DNA of 64,000 nucleotides from Acidobacteriota bacterium (lineage in GTDB: Bacteria > Acidobacteriota > Vicinamibacteria > Vicinamibacterales > UBA2999): positions 1 through 64,000 of the forward strand of contig JADZCN010000146.1 of NCBI GenBank assembly GCA_020851565.1, given 5' to 3'. The position numbers and the translations under genes are program-made. Positions 8,887 through 16,763 of this stretch are shown piece after piece. The notes beneath the pieces were generated by a model. That model had not been told where the DNA came from and searched no databases. It saw only the letters and a list, made by a program, of their open reading frames with translations. Each line of letters opens with the position of its first letter. The stretch's first letter is position 1.

Positions 8887-10677
8887 TCAGCTCCGCGCCT
8901 CCGTCAGGGCGCGGTACGCCGCGACGATCTGGGAGCGATGCCGCCCGGTCTCCTCGGCGCCGGCGCGGATGATCTCGTGACAGCGCGGGAAGTCGGCCAT
9001 CGAATGCGATTCGAGAGCCGGCATCAGCATGATGTCGGCGTCGCCGACGGCCCGGTTCCGGCCGATCTCGTGGCCGCCGATGCGGAGCGACCGCTGGAGG
9101 ACATCGTAGAAGCGCATGGGATTCCGCCGCCGGACGGCTCCCGCCCGCATCGGCGGCATGACGTTCATGGCGACCACGAAGTCGGCGCCCATGGCGCGGA
9201 CGGGCCCGACGGGAACCGGCGCCATGATGGCCGCGTCGACGAGCACGCGGCCCTCGAGATCGAGCGGTGGCCATGAGCCGGGCAGGGCCATCGACGCACG
9301 CACGGCGCGGGCCACGGGCACGCGGTCCAGGATCACTTCTTCGCCCGATTCGATGTCCACGGCGTTCGCCCAGAACGGGACCTCGAGGCTCGGGAGGAGC
9401 CGATCGCCGAAATAGCCGACCAGCGCCTTCTCGAGACCCCGCGCGCTGACCAGGTGCAGGCGCCAGAAACGGGGCTCGACCATGCGCCAGTACCGGGTGC
9501 GCCACCAGTCGGCAATGGCGGTGATCTCGGTCACGGTCCGCCCCGCGCTGAAGAGGCCGCCGACGAGGCTGCCCATGGAGCACCCAGCCACCATGTCCAC
9601 GGGAATGCCGGCCTCCTCGAGCACGCTCAGCATGCCCAGGTGCGCCCAGCAGCAGGCGCCGCCGCCCCCGAGCGCCAGGCCGACCTGCCGCCCCAGTACG
9701 AACCGCGCCAGGGAGTGCGCGGTTCGACGGAACCGGGGCGGTGTCACGTCGCCGGACTGGAGCGCCGCTTCCGCCGCATCGGTATCGAAGACGAGCTGGC
9801 GCGCGCCCGCGAGCCGGTCGAGGCGCGTGCGCGCGGCATCGGCCGCCACGAATGAGCGGACCCCGTCAACGGGCGGCAGAGGTGCTGCGCCCGCGATGAG
9901 GTCGCCGACCACGTCCACGCCGCTCGCGGCTGGCTCGATGCCCCGCGGTTCACGCGATGCCAGCACGACCGTGTGTCGAAAGTCCCGCCTCCAGCCCTCG
10001 AGGCCAGCGGCGATGGCTTCGCCGGTGCGAGGCAGGGCCGCGATCGCGAACGGCGCATCGCCGGCCGTCCGCGGCACCTCACTGCCCCCCAGGCCATCGG
10101 CCACGACGAGCGTGTCCCCAATCGCCCCCGCGTGCAGGGTGCGGGCCAGCTCGACCGCGAACGCGCGCGCGGCGGGAAAAGCCGCGTCCGCGCGCAGCCA
10201 CACGATGCGCGCGCGGTTGAGCACGCGTGCTCCGCTGACGGTATCGTGCAGGCGGACGGACACGAGATGGAGGAGCGCGTTCAGCAGGACATCGCGCGCC
10301 GGTCCCAGGCCCTCGAGCGCCTCCTTCGTGAGGACGCCGACTTCGATCGGGCCCACGGCCTCCACGTCGGCGACACACGGGCGGCCCGTCACGAAGGACA
10401 GCTCGCCGAAGAATCCCGGCGGAGTGATCTCGGCGACGGTTTCGCGCTGACCGGCGCGCTGGACCCGGACGGCGACGCTGCCCCGGTGAAGCAGGTAGAG
10501 CCCTGCGCTGACCGTGCCCTGGTGGAGCACGACCGAGCGGTCGGGGAAACGGCGCGGCTCGAATGCAGACGACAGCTCGCGGAGGCTCGAGTGGTCCAGC
10601 GCCGCCAGCGCGGGGACGCCGGCGAGGAGGTCGGTGAAGTCGGCGCGCATCTCGAGTTGGCGGGTGCCGCGAGCCAT
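8887..10677 (-). CDS. Cyclic-nucleotide-binding domain plus patatin-like phospholipase (NTE-type)
   Basis: About 596 residues from the ATG at 10677. The frame runs on to 10752, but that leader has no domain and crosses the divergent promoter region. Residues ~10-130 form a cNMP-binding-like domain (GELSFVTGRP phosphate-binding cassette). Residues ~333-520 form a patatin fold with nucleophile elbow GCSMGS (Ser367). Two motifs are unusual: the oxyanion-hole segment reads GGGGACCWAHLG instead of the usual G-G-G-x-R/K-G, and the catalytic Asp lies in VDAA (Asp481), not the usual DG. The architecture matches NTE/RssA-type lysophospholipases. Activity is plausible but not assured. Confidence 0.88.
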   Translation of the reverse strand: MARGTRQLEMRADFTDLLAGVPALAALDHSSLRELSSAFEPRRFPDRSVVLHQGTVSAGLYLLHRGSVAVRVQRAGQRETVAEITPPGFFGELSFVTGRPCVADVEAVGPIEVGVLTKEALEGLGPARDVLLNALLHLVSVRLHDTVSGARVLNRARIVWLRADAAFPAARAFAVELARTLHAGAIGDTLVVADGLGGSEVPRTAGDAPFAIAALPRTGEAIAAGLEGWRRDFRHTVVLASREPRGIEPAASGVDVVGDLIAGAAPLPPVDGVRSFVAADAARTRLDRLAGARQLVFDTDAAEAALQSGDVTPPRFRRTAHSLARFVLGRQVGLALGGGGACCWAHLGMLSVLEEAGIPVDMVAGCSMGSLVGGLFSAGRTVTEITAIADWWRTRYWRMVEPRFWRLHLVSARGLEKALVGYFGDRLLPSLEVPFWANAVDIESGEEVILDRVPVARAVRASMALPGSWPPLDLEGRVLVDAAIMAPVPVGPVRAMGADFVVAMNVMPPMRAGAVRRRNPMRFYDVLQRSLRIGGHEIGRNRAVGDADIMLMPALESHSMADFPRCHEIIRAGAEETGRHRSQIVAAYRALTEARS

Positions 10678-10781
10678 CGCGCTGGCGACAACCGTTCCCT
10701 GACGCGGCGATGGTAGCGTCAGGCACACAGCCGCCGCAAGACATCCCGGCACGCGCGGGCGTGATAGCCTCGACCACCGAC

Positions 10782-11942
10782 ATGGACCGTGGCAGGCTCC
10801 GACCAGGCCGCTGGAGCGATCGTGCGCTCGACGGGTGGCGGCACATCGCCGACCCTGTCGTGGACCCGCTCTCGAGGGCGGTGTACGAGGAAGGCGGCCC
10901 CGCCGCGCTCGTGCGGCTCACGCGCCAGCTGGACGACTGGGAGGCGCCGCTCCCCCACGACCTGCCGGCGCCGCTGCGCGCGTACTTCGAGGCGCCGGTC
11001 GTGTTTCCAGCCTGGGTGGATCACACACGCATCCGCCATGCGGAGGCCCTCTTCCACTCGTTCGGTCCCATCACGGTCACCGTCATCCTCCTCCACGGCT
11101 ACCCCCGGTTCCTCACGGCGCCGTCTGGGGCGCGGGCCATGCACGCCGCGCGCCTCTTCAGTCCCGACGCCGTGGCGAGCCGGATGCTCGAGCTGGCGCA
11201 GTTCGCCCTCTTCATGGGAGAGCGCGGCGGGCTGGCGGCCGAGGCCACACCCGACGGCGCCCAACGCCTCGGGCGGGGCCTCCGGTGCTACCAGAAGCTG
11301 CGCGTGATTCACTCGAACGTCCGGCTGCTCCTCGAATGCGACCCGCGGCCGGAACGCGGTTGGGACCGCGGCCTCTTCGGCGCGCCCGTCAACCAGGAGG
11401 ACCTCGCGCTGGCCGTGTTGTGCTTCTCGGTGAACGTCGTCGAGGGATTGCAGAAGGCCGGATTCGCCCTGGCGGGCGACGATCGGGAGGCCATGCTGAT
11501 GGCGTGGCGCACGGCCGGCTGGCTGATGGGCCTGAGCGACGAGCTTCAGCCGGGGGATTTCACCGAGGCCGCGGAGCTGCGTGACCTGATCCTGCGGCGA
11601 CGGGCGCGACAGACCGATGAAGCCGCGGTCGTCGTCCGGGAGCTGCTCCACGTGGTCGAAGGCCTGCTCCCGTGGGGCACGCGGTCGGTGCCGGCGGCGC
11701 TCATGCGCTATCAGCTCGGCGACCCGACCGCGGATCTGCTGCGAGTGCCGAGGCCCCGGGCGATCCTGGGAATGATTCGCGCCACCGAGCCGCTGTGGAA
11801 GTCCACCCGGCTGTTCGCGCGCCTGTCGATGCTGGTGAGCCCGCGGCTGCTGGCCTGGGCGTCCTCACCCAACCGGTTGGGGGCCGCGCGGCGCCTCGAG
11901 CTGCCGCGCGAGCTGGCCGAGCGTCTCGGAACCGAGCGGTGA
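10782..11942 (+). CDS. MpaB/Lcp-type oxygenase family protein (DUF2236)
   Basis: About 386 residues from ATG 10782, chosen because the preceding residues in the frame are Pro/Ala/Gln-rich and fall in the shared divergent upstream region. It resembles the DUF2236 family (ER-bound oxygenase MpaB and the heme-dependent latex-clearing protein Lcp). Visible signatures are an N-terminal RHAEALFHSFGP segment, a GLRCYQKLRVIHSNVR stretch of the family's heme-region type, and APVNQEDLALAVLCF. Such enzymes cleave or oxidise isoprenoid or lipid double bonds. It is divergent from the patatin-like lipase, from which it is separated by about 104 bases. Confidence 0.8.
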   Translation: MDRGRLRPGRWSDRALDGWRHIADPVVDPLSRAVYEEGGPAALVRLTRQLDDWEAPLPHDLPAPLRAYFEAPVVFPAWVDHTRIRHAEALFHSFGPITVTVILLHGYPRFLTAPSGARAMHAARLFSPDAVASRMLELAQFALFMGERGGLAAEATPDGAQRLGRGLRCYQKLRVIHSNVRLLLECDPRPERGWDRGLFGAPVNQEDLALAVLCFSVNVVEGLQKAGFALAGDDREAMLMAWRTAGWLMGLSDELQPGDFTEAAELRDLILRRRARQTDEAAVVVRELLHVVEGLLPWGTRSVPAALMRYQLGDPTADLLRVPRPRAILGMIRATEPLWKSTRLFARLSMLVSPRLLAWASSPNRLGAARRLELPRELAERLGTER

Positions 11943-11955
11943 CCGGGAGGAGCCG

Positions 11956-12192
11956 TCAGGCAGAACGCAACCGCTCGATTGTGCTCACGATTTCACGCAC
12001 GCTCGTGTAGGAGTCCAGCTCGTCGTCCTCGACGGCGACCCCATAGCGCTTCTCAATGGCCGCGAGGATCTGCAGCCCCTGGAGCGAGTCCACGTTCAGC
12101 TCGTTCCTCAGGTGCGTGTCGGTGCCGATGCGCGACGCCGGCACCCTGGTGATGCGCGAGACGATGTCGGTGACTTCGCGTTCGAGGCTCAC
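11956..12192 (-). CDS. Acyl carrier protein
   Basis: A 78-residue carrier protein with the phosphopantetheine-attachment motif NVDSLQGLQIL (Ser36) and the typical acidic helical ending (VAVEDDELDSYTSVREIVS). The start is taken as GTG 12192, which gives a normal ACP length; a second in-frame GTG lies 15 bases upstream. A CATAAT hexamer ends 6 bases before the chosen GTG, consistent with a leaderless transcript. It faces away from the radical SAM gene and lies about 1.4 kb from the fatty acyl-AMP ligase (13628-15361, same strand), the obvious candidate to load it. Confidence 0.85.
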   Translation of the reverse strand: MSLEREVTDIVSRITRVPASRIGTDTHLRNELNVDSLQGLQILAAIEKRYGVAVEDDELDSYTSVREIVSTIERLRSA

Positions 12193-12252
12193 GGTCAGAT
12201 TATGCACCGTCCCGCGTCGATTCGTGGATAATGCGCGGACGGAGAATCCCTG
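12193..12252. promoter_or_regulatory. Divergent promoter region between ACP and radical SAM genes
   Basis: Sixty bases serve two divergent genes. On the minus strand CATAAT (12204-12199) stands 6 bases before the ACP GTG. On the plus strand GATAAT (12227-12232) is followed by a GGAG Shine-Dalgarno sequence about 8 bases before the radical SAM ATG. No convincing -35 hexamers are visible. Confidence 0.4.
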
Positions 12253-13620
12253 ATGCGCATTGGCCTCATCGCGATGAGCGGCGTCCGCGTCGTCAACCCG
12301 AAGCTGATCGAGCTCGGCGTCACCCTCCCCCAGTTCGTCACCCGCGGCCAGGTGATTGCCCAGCTGCCCTCGCTGGCCCTGCTGGTGCTGGCGGCCGAAA
12401 CGCCCGACGACATCCAGGTGGACTACGTGGAGCTGGCGGACGTGAAGGCCGCTGGCGCGTTGAACACGGCCTACGACCTGGTGGCCCTCACCTCCTACAC
12501 GGCGATGGCGTACGAGATGTACGACCTGGCGGATCGGTACCGGGCGGCGGGGGTGCCGGTGGTGATTGGCGGCCTGCACGCGTCGTTCACGCCGGACGAG
12601 ACCAAGGCCCACGCCGACGCGGTGTGCATCGGCGAAGGCGAGACGCTCTGGCCGCAGATCGTCGCGGACTTCCGGGCGGGAGGCGTGAAGGGGCTGAAAC
12701 CGTTCTACCGCGAGGCCACGCCGGGCAGCTACGACCTCGCCGACAGCCCCATGCCGCGCTTCGACCTGCTCCTCGGCCGTCAGTACAACCGCATCACCGT
12801 CCAGACCGTCCGGGGATGCCCGCTCGACTGCGAGTTCTGCGGCGCCTCGAAGCTGTACGCGCCGAAGTACCGCCGGAAGCCGGTCGCCAAGGTGGTCGCC
12901 GAACTGAGGCGCATCAAGGAACTCTGGGGCGAGAACGCCTTCTTCGAGCTGGCGGACGACAACTCGTTCGCCAACCGGCACTGGGCCCGCGAGTTCCTCA
13001 CCGAGATCCGGGAACTCGACCTCCGCTGGTTCACCGAGACCGACATCTCGATTGCCGACGACGACGAGCTGCTGCGCCTGCTCGCCCAGAGCGGCTGCCG
13101 GCAGATCCTGATCGGCCTCGAGTCGACCGACGCGGGTACACTGGACGGGATCGACCGGGCGAACTGGAAGTTGAAGCGGCACGGCCGCTACATGGAGGCC
13201 ATCAAGCGGATCCAGTCCCACGGGGTCACCGTGAACGGCTGCTTCATCGTGGGCCACGACGGCGACGACCCCGGTGTGTTCGAGCGCCTGCGCGACTTCA
13301 TCGAAAAGAGCGAGCTGCTCGAGGCGCAGGTCACCATCCTCACGCCGTTCCCCGGCACGCCGCTCCTGGCCCGGCTGCAGAAGGAAGGGCGGTTGCTCTA
13401 CGACCGCTTCTGGGACAAGTGCACGCTGTTCGATCTGGTGTTCCGTCCGAAGCAGATGACCCCGGACGAGCTGGTCGAGGGCCACCTGTGGCTGATGTCG
13501 CAGATCTACAACAAAGCGCAGTTCACGCGCCGCAAGCGGCACTACGTGAACATCATGAAGCAGATCGATCTGCCGTGGATGTCGCAGCAGACGGAGGAGT
13601 CGCTCGAGTTCTTCCGCTGA
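12253..13620 (+). CDS. B12-binding-domain radical SAM protein
   Basis: A 455-residue class-B-type radical SAM enzyme. The N-terminal ~150 residues look like a cobalamin-binding Rossmann domain (VVIGGLHASFTPDET, then the CIGEGE segment usual in this family). The radical SAM barrel carries the cluster motif CPLDCEFC (CxxxCxxC, about residues 193-200), followed by GLESTDAGTLDGIDRANWK and the C-terminal TPFPGTPLLARLQ segment. The substrate is unknown; relatives methylate or rearrange lipids and natural products. Neighbours are an ACP and a fatty acyl-AMP ligase, so an acyl substrate is plausible (inference). It has a good GGAG ribosome-binding site. Confidence 0.92.
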   Translation: MRIGLIAMSGVRVVNPKLIELGVTLPQFVTRGQVIAQLPSLALLVLAAETPDDIQVDYVELADVKAAGALNTAYDLVALTSYTAMAYEMYDLADRYRAAGVPVVIGGLHASFTPDETKAHADAVCIGEGETLWPQIVADFRAGGVKGLKPFYREATPGSYDLADSPMPRFDLLLGRQYNRITVQTVRGCPLDCEFCGASKLYAPKYRRKPVAKVVAELRRIKELWGENAFFELADDNSFANRHWAREFLTEIRELDLRWFTETDISIADDDELLRLLAQSGCRQILIGLESTDAGTLDGIDRANWKLKRHGRYMEAIKRIQSHGVTVNGCFIVGHDGDDPGVFERLRDFIEKSELLEAQVTILTPFPGTPLLARLQKEGRLLYDRFWDKCTLFDLVFRPKQMTPDELVEGHLWLMSQIYNKAQFTRRKRHYVNIMKQIDLPWMSQQTEESLEFFR

Positions 13621-13627
13621 TCGGGGT

Positions 13628-15361
13628 TCAAGGGCGGGACGCCGTCATCTCCGCCTCGTACTGTTGCCGGCAGGCCTGGCGTCGAACCTTGCCGCTGGTG
13701 GTGCGGGGAATCTCGCCCGGCGTGGCGAGCCGCACGTCGTCGGGGCCGATATCGAAGTGCTGCCGGCAGCACTCGCGGATGCGGGCGTTCAGGTCGACCA
13801 GCGCCTCGGCCTCCCGCACGCGGGTCTCGGCGACCACGACGATCCGCGTCGTGTCGGCCGTCTCGACCCCGAAGGCGACGACCCCTCCCGGGAGGACCCC
13901 TGGGACGGCGCCGACGACGCGCTCGAAGTCCTGCGCATGGTAGTTGCGGCCCAGCCGGATGATGAGATCCTTCGAGCGGCCCGTGATGTAGAGCCGGCCT
14001 TCGGCCATGTAGCCCAGGTCGCCGGTGTGGAGCCACCCGCCTCTCAGGGCGGCAGTGGTGGCCTCCGGCTGGCGGTAGTATCCCCTGGTGATCGAGGGCC
14101 CCCGCACGACGATCTCGCCGACTTCACGGTCCGCGAGGGCTCGATCGGCAGCGTCCACGACGCGCACTTCCTGCGTCGGCAGCGGACGGCCCACGGAAAC
14201 GAACGATCGCGTTCGCCCGCCGCCATCGGGGGGCCGCGCGTGGCCCTCGCGTTCGAGGGCATCGGCCTGCACGACGTCCACGAGAGGGGGCCCGGGGTCG
14301 CCGAAGGTGACGGCCAGCGCGCTCTCCGCCAGGCCGTACACCGGGCGGACCGTACCGGCCTTCAGCCCCTGCTTTGCGAAGCGCTCCTCGAACGCCGCAA
14401 TGGCCGCGGGTTCCACCGGTTCGGCCCCATTGAGGGCCACCTCGAGCGCGCTCAGGTCCAGGTCGGCCACATCTTCGTCGGTGACGGTCCTCGCGCAGTG
14501 GGAAAAGGCGAAATTCGGGGCCACCGTGATGGTGGCGCGGACGTCGGAGAGGTATTGGAGCCAGCGCGCGGGATCCCGGGCGAAGGCCTGCGGGGGCATC
14601 AGCACCGCTGGCCGCCGGCAGTAGAGCGCCGTGAGCGCACCTCCGATGAGCCCCATGTCGTGGTGCAGCGGCAGCCAGAACACACCCGCGCTGGCCCCGT
14701 GCACGATGGCGCTGGCGATGGCCGACGTGTTCGCGATGATGTTCGCATGCGTCAGCTCGACGCCCTTCGGGTGGCTCGTGCTGCCCGAGGTGTACTGCAA
14801 CAGGGCCAGGTCCCGGGGGGCCGCGGTCGCGACGCCCGGGGCGGCAGGCTCCATCGCCGGGGTGGAGACGGACACGAGCGTGAGGTCGATGTCTCGCTCG
14901 CGGAGGTACTCGGCGAGCAGCGCGAGCGGGCGGTCGAGGCCGACCACGGCCGCCGCGGAGCAGTCGTGGGCGATGCGTACGATGGTGTCGAAGAGGGCGG
15001 CGGCCTTCTCGCGCCGCGCCGAGGGCGGCGGTGCCACCGGCACCGGCACGGCTCCAGCCAGCAGCGTGCCGAAGAACGCCTCGAAGAAGGCTGGTCCGGT
15101 CGGCAACATCAGGACGACGCGATCACCGGCGCCGACACGGGCGCTGGTCAGCTCGGCCGCACGTCCACGTGCGCCGCGATCGAGGCGTGCCCACGTCATG
15201 TCCTCGGGCGGGGCGCCGTGCTCGGCAAATCGGAGCGCGATCACGTCCGGGGCAAAGCGGGCGGGCGCGAGGATCTCGACCAGCGTGGTCGCGCGCGCGG
15301 CGTCCCACGCCCGTTGCTGCTGGGCGTGCACCGGAAATGGAAGCAGTCGCTCCGGCTCCAT
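13628..15361 (-). CDS. Fatty acyl-AMP ligase (FAAL-type adenylating enzyme)
   Basis: A 577-residue acyl-adenylate-forming enzyme. It shows the AMP-binding P-loop (LQYTSGSTSHPKGVELTH), WLPLHHDMGLIGG and APNFAFSH motifs typical of long-chain FAALs, YGLAESAL, and the C-terminal PRTTSGKVRR lysine motif. FAALs activate fatty acids as acyl-AMP and pass them to a carrier protein and not to CoA; the ACP at 11956-12192 is the likely acceptor. The start is ATG 15361, which overlaps by one base the TGA of the methyltransferase upstream (TGATG). The open frame beyond 15361 lies inside that gene and is discarded. It is tail-to-tail with the radical SAM gene, only 7 bases apart. Confidence 0.92.
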   Translation of the reverse strand: MEPERLLPFPVHAQQQRAWDAARATTLVEILAPARFAPDVIALRFAEHGAPPEDMTWARLDRGARGRAAELTSARVGAGDRVVLMLPTGPAFFEAFFGTLLAGAVPVPVAPPPSARREKAAALFDTIVRIAHDCSAAAVVGLDRPLALLAEYLRERDIDLTLVSVSTPAMEPAAPGVATAAPRDLALLQYTSGSTSHPKGVELTHANIIANTSAIASAIVHGASAGVFWLPLHHDMGLIGGALTALYCRRPAVLMPPQAFARDPARWLQYLSDVRATITVAPNFAFSHCARTVTDEDVADLDLSALEVALNGAEPVEPAAIAAFEERFAKQGLKAGTVRPVYGLAESALAVTFGDPGPPLVDVVQADALEREGHARPPDGGGRTRSFVSVGRPLPTQEVRVVDAADRALADREVGEIVVRGPSITRGYYRQPEATTAALRGGWLHTGDLGYMAEGRLYITGRSKDLIIRLGRNYHAQDFERVVGAVPGVLPGGVVAFGVETADTTRIVVVAETRVREAEALVDLNARIRECCRQHFDIGPDDVRLATPGEIPRTTSGKVRRQACRQQYEAEMTASRP

Positions 15362-16146
15362 CACCGAAGAGGGGCGGCAGGCTTGTGCGCCAGTGCCGTC
15401 CAGCACTGACCCGCCATGGTCGGCTCGACGCTCTCGACCTGGAACCCCGCGCCGGCCAGGATGCTGGAGAGCTCCTCGGCTGTGGCGAAGCGGTAGTCGC
15501 CCGACTGCTCGGCGCGTTTGATGCGCCACACGTAATAGAAGATGCGGGATGTGTTGATCAGGTAGCGCACGCCCGCGATGGCGGTGCCCACGATGCCGTC
15601 GGTCCGTCGGCGTTCGCGCAGCGTCTCGGCATAGACCCGCCACGTGTTGAAGCCGGCGGCGAACACCGTGATTGCGAGGGCACCACCCGGCCGCAGCACG
15701 CGGAACAGCTCCGTGGCCGCGAAGCGCTGCCGCTCCGGGACCAGGTAATGAAGCACGAGGCTGCAGGCGGCCTTGTCGAAGGTGGCGTCCGGGAATGGCA
15801 GGGTGCGCGTCAGGTCCGCGACCCTGAACTCGGCCGTCGGCACCTTGCGTCGGCATCGCTCCAGGGCTGGCTCGCAGAAGTCGATGCCGGTGACGCGCGC
15901 GCCGGGCACGGCCAGGACGGCGGTGACGTTGGCTGTCCCGCTTCCGGCATCGAGGATCGTGTCACCGGCCGCCGGTTGCAGCAGCGCCGCATGGCGCTCG
16001 ACCATGCGCCGGTACGGCGGCGATTCGTTGAGCGTGTCGTAGAAGTAGAAGTACCGCTCCCAGAAACGCTGGAGCAGGCGCGACTTCGACTCCGTCGGGG
16101 GCGTGGTGATCGCGACGGCCCCGTCGCGATTCAAGGGCTCGGTCAT
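15361..16146 (-). CDS. Class I SAM-dependent methyltransferase
   Basis: A 261-residue methyltransferase starting at ATG 16146. The much longer open frame to 16617 overlaps the oppositely oriented HXXEE gene and has no domain. Motif I is LDAGSGTAN (residues ~65-73), followed by GIDFCEPALERCRRK, a proposed motif IV (AACSLVLHYL) and the VLRPGGALAITV strand, a UbiE/methyltransferase-11 layout. It is translationally coupled to the fatty acyl-AMP ligase through a TGATG junction, so it probably acts on the same lipid or acyl product. Confidence 0.88.
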   Translation of the reverse strand: MTEPLNRDGAVAITTPPTESKSRLLQRFWERYFYFYDTLNESPPYRRMVERHAALLQPAAGDTILDAGSGTANVTAVLAVPGARVTGIDFCEPALERCRRKVPTAEFRVADLTRTLPFPDATFDKAACSLVLHYLVPERQRFAATELFRVLRPGGALAITVFAAGFNTWRVYAETLRERRRTDGIVGTAIAGVRYLINTSRIFYYVWRIKRAEQSGDYRFATAEELSSILAGAGFQVESVEPTMAGQCWTALAHKPAAPLR

Positions 16147-16191
16147 ACGGGAACGTCCGTCATTTTCGTGGCGGGGGCAGCCACCCGGCTG

Positions 16192-16204
16192 GATAATAGC
16201 CCAC
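16192..16204 (+). promoter_or_regulatory. -10-like box for a possible leaderless HXXEE transcript
   Basis: GATAAT ends 7 bases before the ATG at 16205, with no Shine-Dalgarno in the gap. No -35 box is recognisable. It is one of several similar arrangements in this window. Confidence 0.35.
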
Positions 16205-16663
16205 ATGCGGCGGCAACACGAGTTCACGCTCTGGGTCGTCGTGATGGCGCTCGGCCTGCACTTCCTGGAGGAGTTCGCGCTCGACCTCCGGACGTGGCTC
16301 GAGTACGTCCTCGGCGTGTCCGCCACCTGGGAGCAGTTCCACCTTATCAATGCCGTCGTCACCTTGATCGCCATCGGTGGGGCGGTGGTGGGCTGGCGGC
16401 AGCCCGAGCTGAGCCTGGTCATGCCCGCCGTCGTCATCATCAACGCCGTGGCGTTCCACCTGGGGTTCTCGATCATCTGGTGGCGATACTCGCCCGGCAC
16501 GGTGTCGGCGCTGCTGCTGTTCGTGCCGGCCGGCGTCTGGGCGTTCGTGGGTGCACACCGGGACGGCGTGCTCACGCCGCGCGCCGTGTGGGTGGCGGTG
16601 GCCGCGGCCGTGGCCATTCATCTCTGGCTGCTGGCGTTCCATCTCGTCGGTCCGCCCGGCTGA
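16205..16663 (+). CDS. HXXEE-domain integral membrane protein
   Basis: A 152-residue membrane protein with about five hydrophobic segments. It carries both signatures of the HXXEE family: HFLEE near residue 18 and the later N-x4-H ... Y-x-PG block (NAVAFHLGFSIIWWRYSPG). The conserved His/Glu set is suggestive of a membrane metalloenzyme, but the function is not established. I chose ATG 16205 because the preceding in-frame residues are non-hydrophobic and lie in the divergent promoter region. It is divergent from the methyltransferase-FAAL pair. Confidence 0.85.
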   Translation: MRRQHEFTLWVVVMALGLHFLEEFALDLRTWLEYVLGVSATWEQFHLINAVVTLIAIGGAVVGWRQPELSLVMPAVVIINAVAFHLGFSIIWWRYSPGTVSALLLFVPAGVWAFVGAHRDGVLTPRAVWVAVAAAVAIHLWLLAFHLVGPPG

Positions 16664-16763
16664 GGGCGATCCGAAACGCGTCCTCCCGGGAGGTGCTGCC
16701 GGGCGGCCTCGCGCGGCGTCTGGACACCCTGAGGGATTTGCCCTAGCCTACCGGGGGTCCATC

